Assembly: GCF_958295425.1 (NCBI RefSeq) | Contig: NC_081139.1 | Coordinates: 29,798,633 to 29,862,632, forward strand | Direction of reading: 5' to 3' | DNA: 64,000 bases | Source of the DNA: Solea solea | Taxonomy: Eukaryota > Chordata > Actinopteri > Pleuronectiformes > Soleidae | Part shown: one piece after another, positions 1 to 12,500 of the stretch | Position numbering within the stretch: the stretch's first letter is position 1 | Layout: every line of letters starts with the position of its first letter | Made by a program: the position numbers and the translations under genes | Notes under the pieces: model-generated | What the model saw: only the letters and a program-made list of their open reading frames with translations | Told to the model about the DNA's origin: nothing | Database searches by the model: none

Positions 1-160
1 TATGTTCATCTCTGTTGACATGGAAGTCAAGGTCACATGTTCAGCTGTGGCCTTAAATGCGTACTCTGTGTACTTTGATGGAAAGTATTTGTTAGTAGAT
101 ATATTTCAGGGACATTTGGTTTTTGGATTGAATTGTTGTTGCCACTGTTTCATGTTGCCT

Positions 161-182
161 CACACACACACACACACACACA
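161..182. repeat. (CA)n microsatellite
   Basis: An uninterrupted run of CA dinucleotides. The flanks (1-160 and 183-690) show no exon with splice signals and no recognisable repeat; I see nothing else there. Confidence 0.9.
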
Positions 183-689
183 TGGTGACGATACTCAAGT
201 CACTCATTTGCATATTTCTTCAGGAAAAAGTTGTGTTTATATTCTGTTCATGCAGAATTTGTCTATAAACCTTAAACCAGAGAGAACTTTGATTTTGACT
301 CATGTTACAGAGTCTTGGAGGCGGAGCTTTAACCTGAGGTCCAACAGAAAGGGGCGGGCTTTGTCCCTCCAGTGTTCATGTTTACAGCAGAGTCACTATC
401 ATGTCTGTGTCTGCAGCCTCTTCATGTTATTTGATATAATGTGAATGTAAATGACTTTCTCGTGGTTTTATGTGGTTTACACTTGAAGGTGTTTGTGGAA
501 GACTTTTAAAAAAAGGTCAATGAAGTCTACTTTCTGGGAAATTGTCCTCATTTTTGACCGAAAAAGTGAAGAAAACTAACTCTAACATTGTCTTAAAAGA
601 AGAGAATGACAACTTCATGTAAGCTTTAATAAACAGTAACAAACAACAGTTTGAATGAAATCCCTGCTGCTCCTGCTTCACTACTGCTG

Positions 690-1130
690 TGTTTAAAACA
701 CAAAGGTCAAATTCACTCTCTCTGTACTTACGTACTTACACTAACTCTTAGTTTGTTTCATGTCTTTTTCATTTGTTTCCATGTCTTGTCACTAGTTCTC
801 CTGTCATCTTTCTTCCATGCAATCAACTCATTTCCCTCACCTGGTTTTCCATTGGCTCATTAGTCCCTCAGTGATTATATAGCAGCCCATTTTCAGATGG
901 TCTTGTGTTGGTTTTTTGCTCCAGCATTTCTAGTTAGTCTTCTTGTTCTGATGTGTTTGCCTGTTTGTGACTGATTTCCTGCTTTTGGACTTAGTAATCT
1001 GCGTTTTCCTGCCTCGTTGTCGTGCTTTTGGGTTCTCCCTTGCCAAGGTGTCAATTCTTAAAGTCAGAGAAGACTCACTTTCATTTCTTTGCTTGTGATA
1101 AAGATCATTTCTTGATATTTTGCTCATTTC
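690..1130 (+). mobile_element. Dispersed retroelement-like fragment
   Basis: A T/C-rich stretch rich in short Fish-LTR-like phrases: TTTCCATTGGCTCATTAGTC, then TATATAGC, then TTTGGGTTCTCCCTTGCC. This composition resembles LTR-type dispersed repeats that I have seen in other teleost sequences. No terminal duplication can be set by eye, so the boundaries are approximate. A similar kind of sequence lies at 63574-63860. The stretch 1131-1465 is intronic, with nothing I can name. Confidence 0.3.
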
Positions 1131-1465
1131 TTCATGCTTTTGTCAGAGTTTGAAGGAAAATGACGTTCCAGTCTGAAAGTGGCTACTTTGACGTTTTCTA
1201 ACCAAACAAGATGTGCTGCTGTTTTTACAGTGTATGATACAGTGGATCTATAATCTGTGATGAAGTCAAACTACAAACAGCTGATGGACGCTCATCATGT
1301 GAGGCGCTCAGCTCTAGTCTGTGAGTAGCAGCAGCTCGTGGCTCGTCTGTTGTCTCTCTGTGTCTTTGTGTCCAATCATGAAGTCTGTCACTATTGTGCT
1401 GTCACAGCTTCACTGAGGAAACACTGATGTTTGTCTGACTGTGATTAGAACAACACTCTACTCAC

Positions 1466-1639
1466 CACAGAGTCTCCAGTCTGTAGTCTGGACTCTTCTG
1501 AAGATCACACAGAGGCTTCACTGCTGAATCCTGCAGCTGGTTCCACCTCAGGTCCAGGTCTCTCAGGTGTGAGGGGTTGGACTTCAGAGCTGAGACCAGA
1601 GAAGAACAGCTGATCTCTGTCAAACTGCAGTCACTCAAC
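1466..1639 (-). CDS. NLR LRR exon 4 of 4 in window
   Basis: A 174-bp exon (58 codons, phase 2-2), the standard LRR exon size in fish NLR-C genes. Acceptor is TTTATTCAG and donor GTGAGTAG. It holds two LRR units with the [16 protein letters not shown] core. It differs from the other three: its end reads [18 protein letters not shown] where they read [17 protein letters not shown], so it is the most diverged unit. Confidence 0.85.
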
Positions 1640-1839
1640 CTGAATAAAGAATAAAACATGAGACTTTAGAACTGTGTGTGTGAGTGTGTGTGTGACTGTG
1701 TGTGAGTGACTGTGTGTGTGTGTGTGTGACTGTGTGTGTGTGTGTGTCTGTGTGTGTGTGTGTGTGTCTGTGTGTGAGTGTGTGTGTGACTGTGTGTGAG
1801 TGACTGTGTGTGTGTGTGTGTGACTGTGTGTGTGTGTGT

Positions 1840-1878
<39 letters not shown>

Positions 1879-4800
1879 ACTGTGTGTGAGTGACTGTGTG
1901 TGTGTGTGTGTGTGTGTGACTGTGTCTGTGTGCGTGTGTGTGTGTGTGTTTAAGGAGTTTATTTTATTCATCAGTGAATAAAATGAGTTTAATGTAAATG
2001 AAATGAAAGTTTAAAAAAACAACAGCAGCTTCAGTCAGTGAACTCACTTCAGAGTCTCCAGTCTACAATGTGGACTCTCCAGTCCAGAACACAGCAGCTT
2101 CACTCCTGAATCCTGCAGCTGGTTCTGACTCAGGTCCAGGTCTCTCAGGTGTGAGGGGTTGGACTTCAGAGCTGAGGCCAGAGAAGAACAGCTGATCTCT
2201 GTCAAACTGCAGCGACTCAACCTGAATAAAGAATAAAACATGAGACTTTAGAACAATGTGTGTGTGTGTGTGTGTGTGTGTGTGACTGTGTGTGTGTGTG
2301 ACTGTGTGTGACTGTGTGTGTGTGCGTGTGACTGTGTGTGTGCGTGTGTGTGACTTTGTGTGTGTGTCTGTGTGTGTGTGACTATGTGTGTATGTGGGAG
2401 TGTGTGTGTGTGACTGTGTGAGTGTGTGTGTGTGTGACTATGTGTGTGTGAGACTGTGTGTGTGTGTGTTTAAGGAGTTTATTTTATTCATTAGTGAATA
2501 AAATGAGTTTAATGTAAATGAAATGAAAGTTTAAAAAAACAACAGCAGCTTCAGTCAGTGAACTCACTTCAGAGTCTCCAGTCTACAATGTGGACTCTCC
2601 AGTCCAGAACACAGCAGCTTCACTCCTGAATCCTGCAGCTGGTTCCCCCTCAGGTCCAGGTGTCTCAGGTGTGAGGGGTTGGACTTCAGAGCTGAGACCA
2701 GAGAAGAACAGCTGATCTCTGTCAATCTGCAGCGCCACAACCTGAATAAAGAATAAAAGTGTTTTGTTCAGCAGGTGAATTTTAATGTGTGAGTCAAATA
2801 TCAGCTGTGAGGATGAAAATGTATCTGAACATTTTCTACAGTGTATTTAGAAAGCATGAGTCATGTGACTGTGAGACACACGAGTGTGTGAAGGTTCAGT
2901 TCAAGTGAACGTGAAGAATAAAGACGTTTGACGCAAAGAAACAGCAGCAAAATGACAAAGAAGTCACAGGTGAATTTCAACACAGCCTCACTTTTCACAT
3001 CAAGTTCAACTCAATGAAATGAATCAATGATAAGAAGCAGAAACAGGTGGAGTCTGTGTGCAGGCTGTACACTGAGAGGTTCAATACTGCCCTCTACACT
3101 TCAAAGTCCTGAATCACACTTCTTCTCAACATCTTTACAATTCTATATTTTACACTTGATTTGATTCTTTGATTCATCTGTGTTTAGTAAACCAGCTTAA
3201 AGGTGCATTACCACCACCTTTATTGCTGCAAAGAATTCTGGGACACGGTCGTCCACCAAACATACACCAGATGACGAGTCATGTGACAGTTGGGACACGC
3301 CCACGTCACGGTGCTGTGACACATGTTGACAACATCTGGACCATGAGTCCACACTTGGAGGATCCAGCCTTATGAACTGAGACACAGCTGATTTGAAGAT
3401 GAGAGGAAGCTCCTGTTTGTTTGTAAACAGTCACAGCTGTGACATCATCAACAACACTCATTCTGATTGGCTACATGTGAACGTGTCAGAGGAGAAAGTG
3501 AAAAACATCAAGTTCAGTCAGAAAAGGTCAAAGCTGCGACTGACGTGAAAACTACAGCGACTGAAACACTTTAGAAAACAAAAAACACGTCAGCTGTGAA
3601 AAGATCCTGATTCTACATCTGAGGGAAGAAAAAGTGGAAACATGGAACAACCATCACTGATTCAACTCATGTGACAACATGAATGACTTTCAGTTGTGGA
3701 TGAAACATCTGACATTTACAACAGTAACACAGAGTCAGTGAACTCACCCCAGAGTCTCCAGTCTACAATGTGGACTCTCCAGTCCAGAACACAGCAGCTT
3801 CACTGCTGAATCCTGCAGCTGGTTCCCGCTCAGGTCCAGGTCTCTCAGGTGTGAGGGGTTGGACTTCAGAGCTGAGGCCAGAGAAGAACAGATGATCTTT
3901 GTCAAACTGCAGCGACTCAACCTGAATAAAGAATAAAAGATGAGACTTTAGACAAAGTTGCTGCTTGAAACCAGTAGTATTGTTATTATTATTAATATTA
4001 TACTATAATTAAAGTTGATATCAGTCTAATGTTTATGTCTCATTAATAGAACATCAATAACATTGTAGTTGTATAAAAATGTCATAAGTCCTGTTTAAAC
4101 TTAGAAGCTGACACAACTGTTATATTTCTGCTCCTGGTCTCTCTCTTCTGTCTCTACCTCACCTCCCTCTTTCACTTTCTCTCCCCCTCCTCTCCTCTGT
4201 CCTCCATTTTGTCCTTTCACCACAACCGGTCGAGGCAGATGCTGCACATGTTTGAGTCTGGTTCTGTCACAGATTTTCTCTCCACTGCCCCCTAGTGTTT
4301 GTTCATTGTGTGAACTGTTGGTTTCTCTTGTCTTTCTGTCTTATCATGAACAGAGACTTGAGAGAATGTTGTGATTTGGTGTTTTCATTCAGTTCAAAAC
4401 AAGAATCACAACCAGCTGACAAATCTTCACATTCATCATTTAAAACATCTCCAGAAACAAACTGAGAAGAATGAGAAGAACTGACTTCTGTGTGTATTTG
4501 ATAAACCAAACCATGAATCATCACTGACTGATGATGTTATTGATCATGTCTGAACTCACCGAGCCTTCCTGCAGTTCCTCACAGCTGGAATCAGTCTCTG
4601 TTTCCCCTGGTATGATGTGTTGTACTTGTCCAGGTCAAACACATCCAGAACCTCCTCAGACATCTGCAGCATGTAGGCCAGAGCTGAGCAGTGGATCTCA
4701 GAGAGTTTCTGTCTTCTGTTCTCTGACTTCATGAACTCTTGGATCTCCTGATGCACTGATTGGTTTTTCACCTCTGTCAGACAGTGGAAGATGTTGATGC

Positions 4801-7800
4801 TTCTGTCAGGTGAGATGTTCTTTGTGTTCATCTTCTTCAGGTTCTCAATGACCCTCTGGATGATTTCTGGACTGTTCTGAGTCTGACCCAGCAGACCTCC
4901 TAAGAGTCTGTGGTTGGACTCCAGACAGAGTCCATGAAGGAAGCGAACAAACAGGTCCAGGTGACCATTTTCACTTTGAAGGGATTTCTCCATGGCTGCT
5001 TTCAGGAACACATCCAGAGGAGTGTAACCACCATCATCATCATCATCTTCGTCATCAACTTTTTTTCTGAAGAAGCCCTGCAGGACCTTTTTCAGTGACT
5101 TTTTCTTACTGTAATTTTTTCTGAAGAAGTCCTGCAGTACCTCTGTCTTCCTGTTGGTGAAACAGTGGAACATGTAGACTGCAGCCAGAAACTCCTGAAC
5201 GCTCAGATGAACAAAGCAGTAGACTGATTTCTGGAAGATCACGCTCTCTCTTCTGAAGATCTCTGTACAAACTCCTGAGTACACCGAGGACTCTGTCACA
5301 CTTAGACCACACCGCTCCAGGTCTTCTTGGTAGAACATGATGTCTCCTTTCTGCAGATGTTCAAAGGCCAGCCTCCCCAGCTTCAGAAGAAAGTCCCCGT
5401 CGGCCTCCATCAGCTCCCGTGGACTCGTCTCATGTCCTTTATCGTACTTGTTCTTCTTCCTCTTGGTCTGAACCAGCAGGAAGTGTGAGTACAGGTCTGT
5501 CAGGGTCTTGGGCAGCTCTCCTCTCTGTTCTGTGGTCAACATGTGCTCCAGAACTGTAGCACTGATCCAGCAGAAGACTGGGACTTGACACATGATGTGG
5601 AGGCTCCTGGACGTCTTGATGTGTGAGATGATTCTGCTGGACAGATCTTCAGTTCTGGATCTCTTCCTGAAGTACTCGTCCTTCTGGTCGTCAGTGAAGC
5701 CTCGTACTTCTGTTACCCTGGCAACACATGTAGGAGGGATCTGATTGGCCGCCGCAGGTCGAGAAGTTATCCAGACGAGAGCCGAGGGAAGCAGATTCCC
5801 CTGGATGAGGTTGGTCAGCAGCACGTTGACTGATGACCTGTGTGTGGCTTCAGAAACCAGCAATCTGCTGCTGAAGTCCAGTGAGAGTCTGCTTTCATCC
5901 AGGCCGTCAAAGATGAACAAAGGTTTACAGACAGCGAGCTCCTCTGCTCTGACCTTCTCTAATGTTGGATGGAAAACATGGAGCAGCGTGAGAAGACTGT
6001 GCTGCTGATCTCTGATCAGGTTCAGCTCCCTGAACGAGAGCACAATCAGCAGATTCACATCCTGGTTTTCCAAACCCTCGGCCCAGTCCAGAGTGAACTT
6101 CTGCACCGAGAAGGTTTTTCCAACACCAGCGACGCCGTTGGTCAGGACGACTCTGATGCTCCCCTGCTGGTCAGGTAAGGCTTTAAAGATGTCGCAGCAC
6201 TTGATGGGAGTGTCCTGGACCGTCTTCTTCTTGGAGGTCGTCTCCAGCTGCATCACCTCATGTTGAGTATTGACCTCATCACTCTGTCCCTCTGTGATGT
6301 AGAGCTCAGTGAAGATCCTGTTCAGGAGGGTTCTACTTCCTGTTCCTTCAGTTCCTTCAGTCACATGTTCAAATCTGCTCCTCAGACTGATCTTATGTTC
6401 ATCTAGAACCTTCTGCAGACCAACATCTGCTGAAAGACAAGAGACAAAGAATGTGAGCAGCTGAGGATTATTTTCATCAGTGTCATGTTTTTCTTTGACG
6501 TTGTTGTTTTATGTTGTTTGTTGTCAAATGAAAAACTACATTTTCACTGTAATGACTTGAATAACTTTATTCTGAAAGACTGAATCATTCTAGAAGAACT
6601 GTGATGATTGTGAAGGAAAGAGTATCATCTGCATACAAGAGAACCATCATGAGAGAAAAGCAAGAAAATGAGGGGAAACCTTCATTTCTTCAACCTGCAG
6701 GGGGCAGCAGAGAGTTACACTCCATCATGGAGTTAACATGAGTCACATTTTTTTTCTCCTGTTTTTCCATTTCTAAAGTCTGCTAGTGCTGATGGGAGCT
6801 GCTCTCCTTATGAGTCTTACTCACGGATGCTCTGTGGTCCACGTCCTGTCCTGGGTCTTTTCCCACACTGGAGACAGCAGGAGTCTCCTGGTGGACCAGA
6901 CTGGTCCCAGTATGAGGAGATGCAGCGCCTGCAGAACCGGTGACCGCAGCTGGTGGAGACTGGATCCTTCAGGACGTCCTGACACAGAGGACAGCGGGAC
7001 GTCTGCTCGTCCACAGAAACAGCAAACTGGTCTCTGTGAAGACATTTCTTTATCACTGACATGTCGGGGACAAGTGGACATGTCTGTGTGAAGACATTTC
7101 TTTATCACTGACACGTCTGGGACAGGTAGACATGTGTCTGTGGAGACATTTCTTTATCACTGACACGTCAGGGACAGGTGGACATGTCTCTGTGGAGACA
7201 TTTCTTTATCACTGACACGTTAGGGACAGGTGGACATGTGTCTGTGGAGACATTTCTTTATCACTGACACGTCGGGGACAGGCGGATATGTCTCTGTGGA
7301 GACATTTCTTTATCACTGAAACGTCAGGGACAGGCGGACATGTCTCTGGGGAGACATTTCTTTATCACTGACACGTCAGGGACAGGTGGACATGTCTCTG
7401 TGAAGACATTTCTTTATCACTGACATGTCGGGGACAGGTTGGCATGTCTCTGTGAAGAAATTTGTTTATTACTGACACGTCAGGGACAGGTGGACATGTC
7501 TCTGTGGAGACACTTCTTTATCACTGACACGTCGGGGACAGGTGGACATGTCTCTGTGGAGACATTTCTTTATCACTGACACGTCGGGGACAGGTGGACA
7601 TGTCTCTGTGGAGACATTTCTTTATCACTGACACGTCGGGGACAGGTGGACATGTGTCTGTGGAGACATTTCTTTATCACTGACACGTCAGGGACAGGTG
7701 GACATGTCTCTGTGGAGACATTTCTTTATCACTGACACGTCAGGGACAGGTGGACATGTCTCTGTGAAGACATCCTTACAGCTTTGTCTCACAGTGGTTC

Positions 7801-9557
7801 TGATGGACTGTTGTAAAGGTCTAACCCTGAGGCTCATCCTCACACTCTCTCTGACTCGTCAATGGTTTGACTCATTGATCCGTTTCATCAGATTCTGAAT
7901 CAGTTCAGTTCAGTCTGTTGCTCACACACACATTTAGTTCTTCTTCCTTCACAAAAGTCCAGTCAAATTCAATTTGAACCACAAATAAAAGAAATGAGCT
8001 GTTGATGTGAAGCTGCTTTCAGAGCTGCTCTGAAGTTTGGACGTTTCCCTCCAACAGATGGAGGTTATTTCTTATCTTAATTCAAGAGCATATCATATTG
8101 ATTTGAGAGCATTATTTATTGAGTCTCTTACTTTGTCTCTGAGGCTCCAGGTTCATGACTGAAGTTTAAAGGATGGTCCATAGACCAGTCACTCTTCACA
8201 GACAGACCGCTGGGTCCTGGAGACTCTGCTCTCTGTCTCTGGTTCTGACCTCTGCAAACACAAACATCACATGATCACTGATGATGGTCTTTGTTTAGAC
8301 ACTTTGATCACAAAGCAGCCTCAGTGTCAGTGTGACCTCCAGAGTCTGGAGTGAAGGGAATGATTTCAGGTTTACAGCCTGTGGTCGCTGATCTTTGTGT
8401 AAAGACTGATCCTCTACAGCAGCGGTCCTCAACCCCCGGGCCGCGGACCGGTTTGATGTCAGACAATATTTTCAGGACCGGCCTTTAATACAAAAATAAA
8501 TAAATAAATAAAAAATAAAATGATACAACCGGCATAAAAACTGGTCTTTTGTGAATATAATAATAAACGTGAATCCACTGTGTATCTGTGTATGTGGCCC
8601 TGCGATGGACTGGCCAACTGTCCAGGGTGTACCCCGCCTATCGCCCGATGTAGCTGAGATTGGCACAGCCCCCCCCCGCGACCCTCTGGTGGAGGATAAA
8701 GCGGTAGATGATGACTGACTGACTGATCAATTGCAGTAATCAGGTTTAGCCAGAGCCGGCCCTGGGCATAGGCAGTATAGGCAAATGCTAGGGGCGCCGT
8801 CATCCGCAGGGGGCGCCGAAAACGAAAAAAAAATAAAAAAAAATAAAAAATAAATGTGTGTGTATCTATATATATATATAGGGATGTAACGATTACCGGT
8901 ATGACGATAAACCGCGGTAAAATTCCCGACGGTTATCATACCGTTTCAAATTTTAATTATCGTTAAAACCGTGATTGATTACCGCAACTGATTACCGAAA
9001 AACTCACAGTGATACTGCTCATTTCCTGGAGAAGCAGCAGCACCTGAACGGCACTCGCTCAAGCGGGCGCGCATGCGCAGTTTGCACTGTCTGTCCAGCG
9101 ACAACACGGCTGAAGCCACCTGCGCTCCAGAGATTACCCCCCGTAAGATCAGAAATCTGGGCATATTTTGTATTTTTAAAGGATGTTGAGAGTAAAATAA
9201 TTGAAGACAATAAATCCTTGTGCAGAAAATGCAAAAAAAAAATCTCCGCGAACTTCGCGGCGCGAAGCCACTTCCAATATGATGAGCCATCTCCGTGACC
9301 ACCACACACAACTTTTCAGCGGGTAAGTCAACAAAAACGGGATTTCGGAATAGTGGGAAACGTCATGGTTTGTCTCGCGAAAGCGAGTAGTGTGCAGACG
9401 ACAGGTACCGTAGCAGACCAAAATGTGTTTGTTTCTGTGTTTTTTTATTTAATTTTTATGCTGTGTACGACTGCTGCTACTTAATTATTATCCGACACAG
9501 AGTGAGGACCTGTGTGTGTGTGTGTGTGTGTCAGTCAGTCAGATGATAATTATTATT

Positions 9558-9598
<41 letters not shown>

Positions 9599-12500
9599 TA
9601 ATAATAATAATAATCATATAATATAAAATATCTTTTTTTAAATAAAACTTGGTTAAAAGATTTCAGTGTGTGTGTGTTCAGTACTTTTGGAAAATGTTGA
9701 ACACATCTAACAATACCGTGATAATATTGATAACCGTGATAATTTTGGTCACGATAACCGTGATATGAAATTTTCATATCGTTACATCTCTATATATATA
9801 TATGTAAATACTACTTCTGTCTTCTGCCATTATTACTATTATTTCGAAATATTATATAAGCCCACAGCAACATAAATTCATCAGGGACGTTTGGAAACTT
9901 AACGTTAGGCCTGTTCAGGTGTTATTTTACAGGTGTCTTTCCTGCTTGTATGTCAGTTAAAATGCTTTTAGTTGTCCGTCCCCTTTGTAATAGGGTGGTT
10001 GTAAGCCTTTGGTTTTATGTGTCACAGTTTATGTTTGTTAAAGTTTACATCAGTGTTAAAGTGCAGTTAAAGTGTATTACTGTTACTATTTCATACCTTA
10101 GCTTTCCCATATCATTCATAGGCTATATATACAAATATATATTCATTTCACTGCACTTTACTGGTTTTTGCACTCTGGTTAGACTGAATTGCATTGCAAT
10201 GACAATAAAGTTGAATGAATCTCATCACATTTTCATTATTAGTCTATATTAGTCTCATGTATAGCACACCAAGCATCTGTTTTTTTATTCAAATGTAACA
10301 TGCAGTCGTCACATATACTTCTCTTCTCTCTTCAGATGCACTTTTAAAATATTTCAGTACCACCCCCAGTGACACAGCATCAGGTGCTGCTGTCCCGTCT
10401 ACCTCTGCACAGCCTAGTGACACAGCATCAGGACTAAAGGCTGCACCTATAGACCCTGCTGACTGGCCATCTCTTACAGACAAAGTAAGAAGAGAGTTAG
10501 TTCACAGAGGACCATTTCAAACAAAAAACAGTTACACATTTCCCCAAAACAACGATGGGAGAAGGTGTCAACAACATGACTTTTTTAAAAGAGTCTTAGT
10601 TAATGGGGAAAAATCAAAAGGAGCTGGCTGATGTACTCCAAAAAGAATGATAGCTTGCACTGTTTTTATTTGCACTGATATTTTTTACTCAAAGAAATAA
10701 AATCTTGAATACAAACGTGCAGTTTCTTTGTGATTGTATGAAAGTTCATTGTGAAATTGACTGCTGCGATGCAAGGGGGCGCCAGCTAAAATCTTGCCTA
10801 GGGCACCAAATTACTCAGGGCCGGCACTGGGTTTAGCAGAGATAACTTGGTATGTTTACTTTTATAAGAAAGGGGAGGGGGCTAATTCAAAAACCTGCCT
10901 GGTCAGGTGACAAGACCAGCGTCGTGTAACTTGCGTCCTCGGGGTTCTACACCTGGCGGGACGAGCAGGCATCGGCAGCAGACGGGACCCTAACTTGGAA
11001 GCAACTGGACTCCAAGTGGAACGGTTAGTATGATGAGTAACTGTTAGCCTAGTTATCTTTGTGGGAATTGTTAATAATCGAAAGCTTGTGGATTATTTGT
11101 TGGCGCAGCTTTTTGTTTTTTTGAACGTGTGCATCGAGTTAATAGTACTTATTGCTAACACTAGCTAATGTTAACTCAAAGAAGAGTCAGCTGAATGTTA
11201 ATGTTCGCTTCGTGTCCTCAGTCTGAGGACGGCTCACATACCGGCGAGTGTGCGCGACTGTATCGTTTCTATAACCGTGATTTTACGCAATAGAAAAGCG
11301 ATTCTACCGCTGTCTGGGTAAAGAAGTGTAGCAGGCGCTATGGAGGAGGTTACGTTGCGAACACCGCGAGCTGCTTGCAGCGCGTTGATCCGCTTGACCC
11401 GTCCTTGGCCGCTCTTTTTCCCTCTCACTCACTCTCACACACACGCTGGTTAACATGTCAGTTTTCTCTGTAACATCGGCGTCGTTTCGCTTCTAATACC
11501 TTATTGTATTTAACAGTGACGTTGTTGAACTAAACATGTTCTCGTTTTCTATTGTTACAGATCCCTGTGGTGTGAGGAAGCTTTGGAAGTGTAAGTATTG
11601 TGAGTTTATCTGTGATAAAAGGGGTCACCTTTTAAAACATTATCGTTTCAAACACGATCAAATAAAAGTGAAACTGCTCAAGTAACCTTTCACTGTCAGT
11701 CATGTGATTTTTCTGCACCCTGCACAGAAGCGATCTTTCTCACTCACTTGCACAGTACACATTTAAAGGTAAATCACAGAGTCCAGTGTAACCTTCACAC
11801 ACGTGTATTCTACATTTAATGCACACAGAAGTAAGGAGCACAGAACACACAACTGGAAGATGTTCAGGCCACAAATAGTCTCTAGTAGTGTAACTCATTG
11901 AGTGTGTAACTCTTTATTTATCAGGTGTTCATGGAGTTCAGCAGGATCGTGGGCAAGAACCTCAAGCAGGACTATTATGAGAACATCGATGGGCACAGTC
12001 CTCGTCTCCTGGAGTTATTTGGATCCAAGAGAGGGAATGTTGGACAGTTGTTGACACAGATTTCACAACAGACCAATGTAGGTCCATAGACATTTTGTAC
12101 TTGGCATTGTTTTTCACAGGTTTTGAAAAACATCATATCACAATGATTAACTCTATTGGTTGTATAATTGAATCCAAACATTGCTTGGTTTGTTTAAGCT
12201 TTCTTATAGATCATTATTTCTTTTTCATTTTAGCTATCTAACTTGTGTTTCTGTGTTTAATTCCCAAAAGACTCCAGAGCCAACTGCGCTCCGGACACAG
12301 GTGCTCAGAGGGCTTCCTATCATCCTTGGGGACAACCCCACAAACTTCTTTAAAGCAGGCTTTGTAAGTAAGCTCTTGCTTTCTTATCATTTTTGCCATG
12401 ACACTCTTATAGTGATGAAACTTGTTTTTCAAATGAGAACTGAATTTGAGAGCATTATTTATTGAGTCTCTTACTTTGTCTCTGAGGCTCCAGGTTCATG

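Larger units (their letters stand above)
8751..10829 (+). mobile_element. hAT element with perfect 8-bp target duplication
   Basis: Bounded by GGTTTAGC direct repeats at 8743-8750 and 10830-10837. The ends are inverted: CAGAGCCGGCCCTGGGCATA on the left; the right end read in reverse is CAGTGCCGGCCCTGAGTAA. An 8-bp duplication and CAG ends mark the hAT superfamily. Length 2,079 bp, including a nested hAT at 8879-9792. It retains only a scrap of transposase (10330-10690), so it cannot move itself. It sits in an NLR intron. Confidence 0.85.

Noticed and set aside
6821..7114. Alternative minus-strand frame over the RING exon
   Set aside because: It lacks the Cys/His pattern and the correct splice phase; the frame with CPLC and CGHRF is the real one.
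7034..7790. CRISPR-like regular array
   Set aside because: The whole 52-bp unit repeats; there are no unique spacers, and the organism is a vertebrate. It is a minisatellite.
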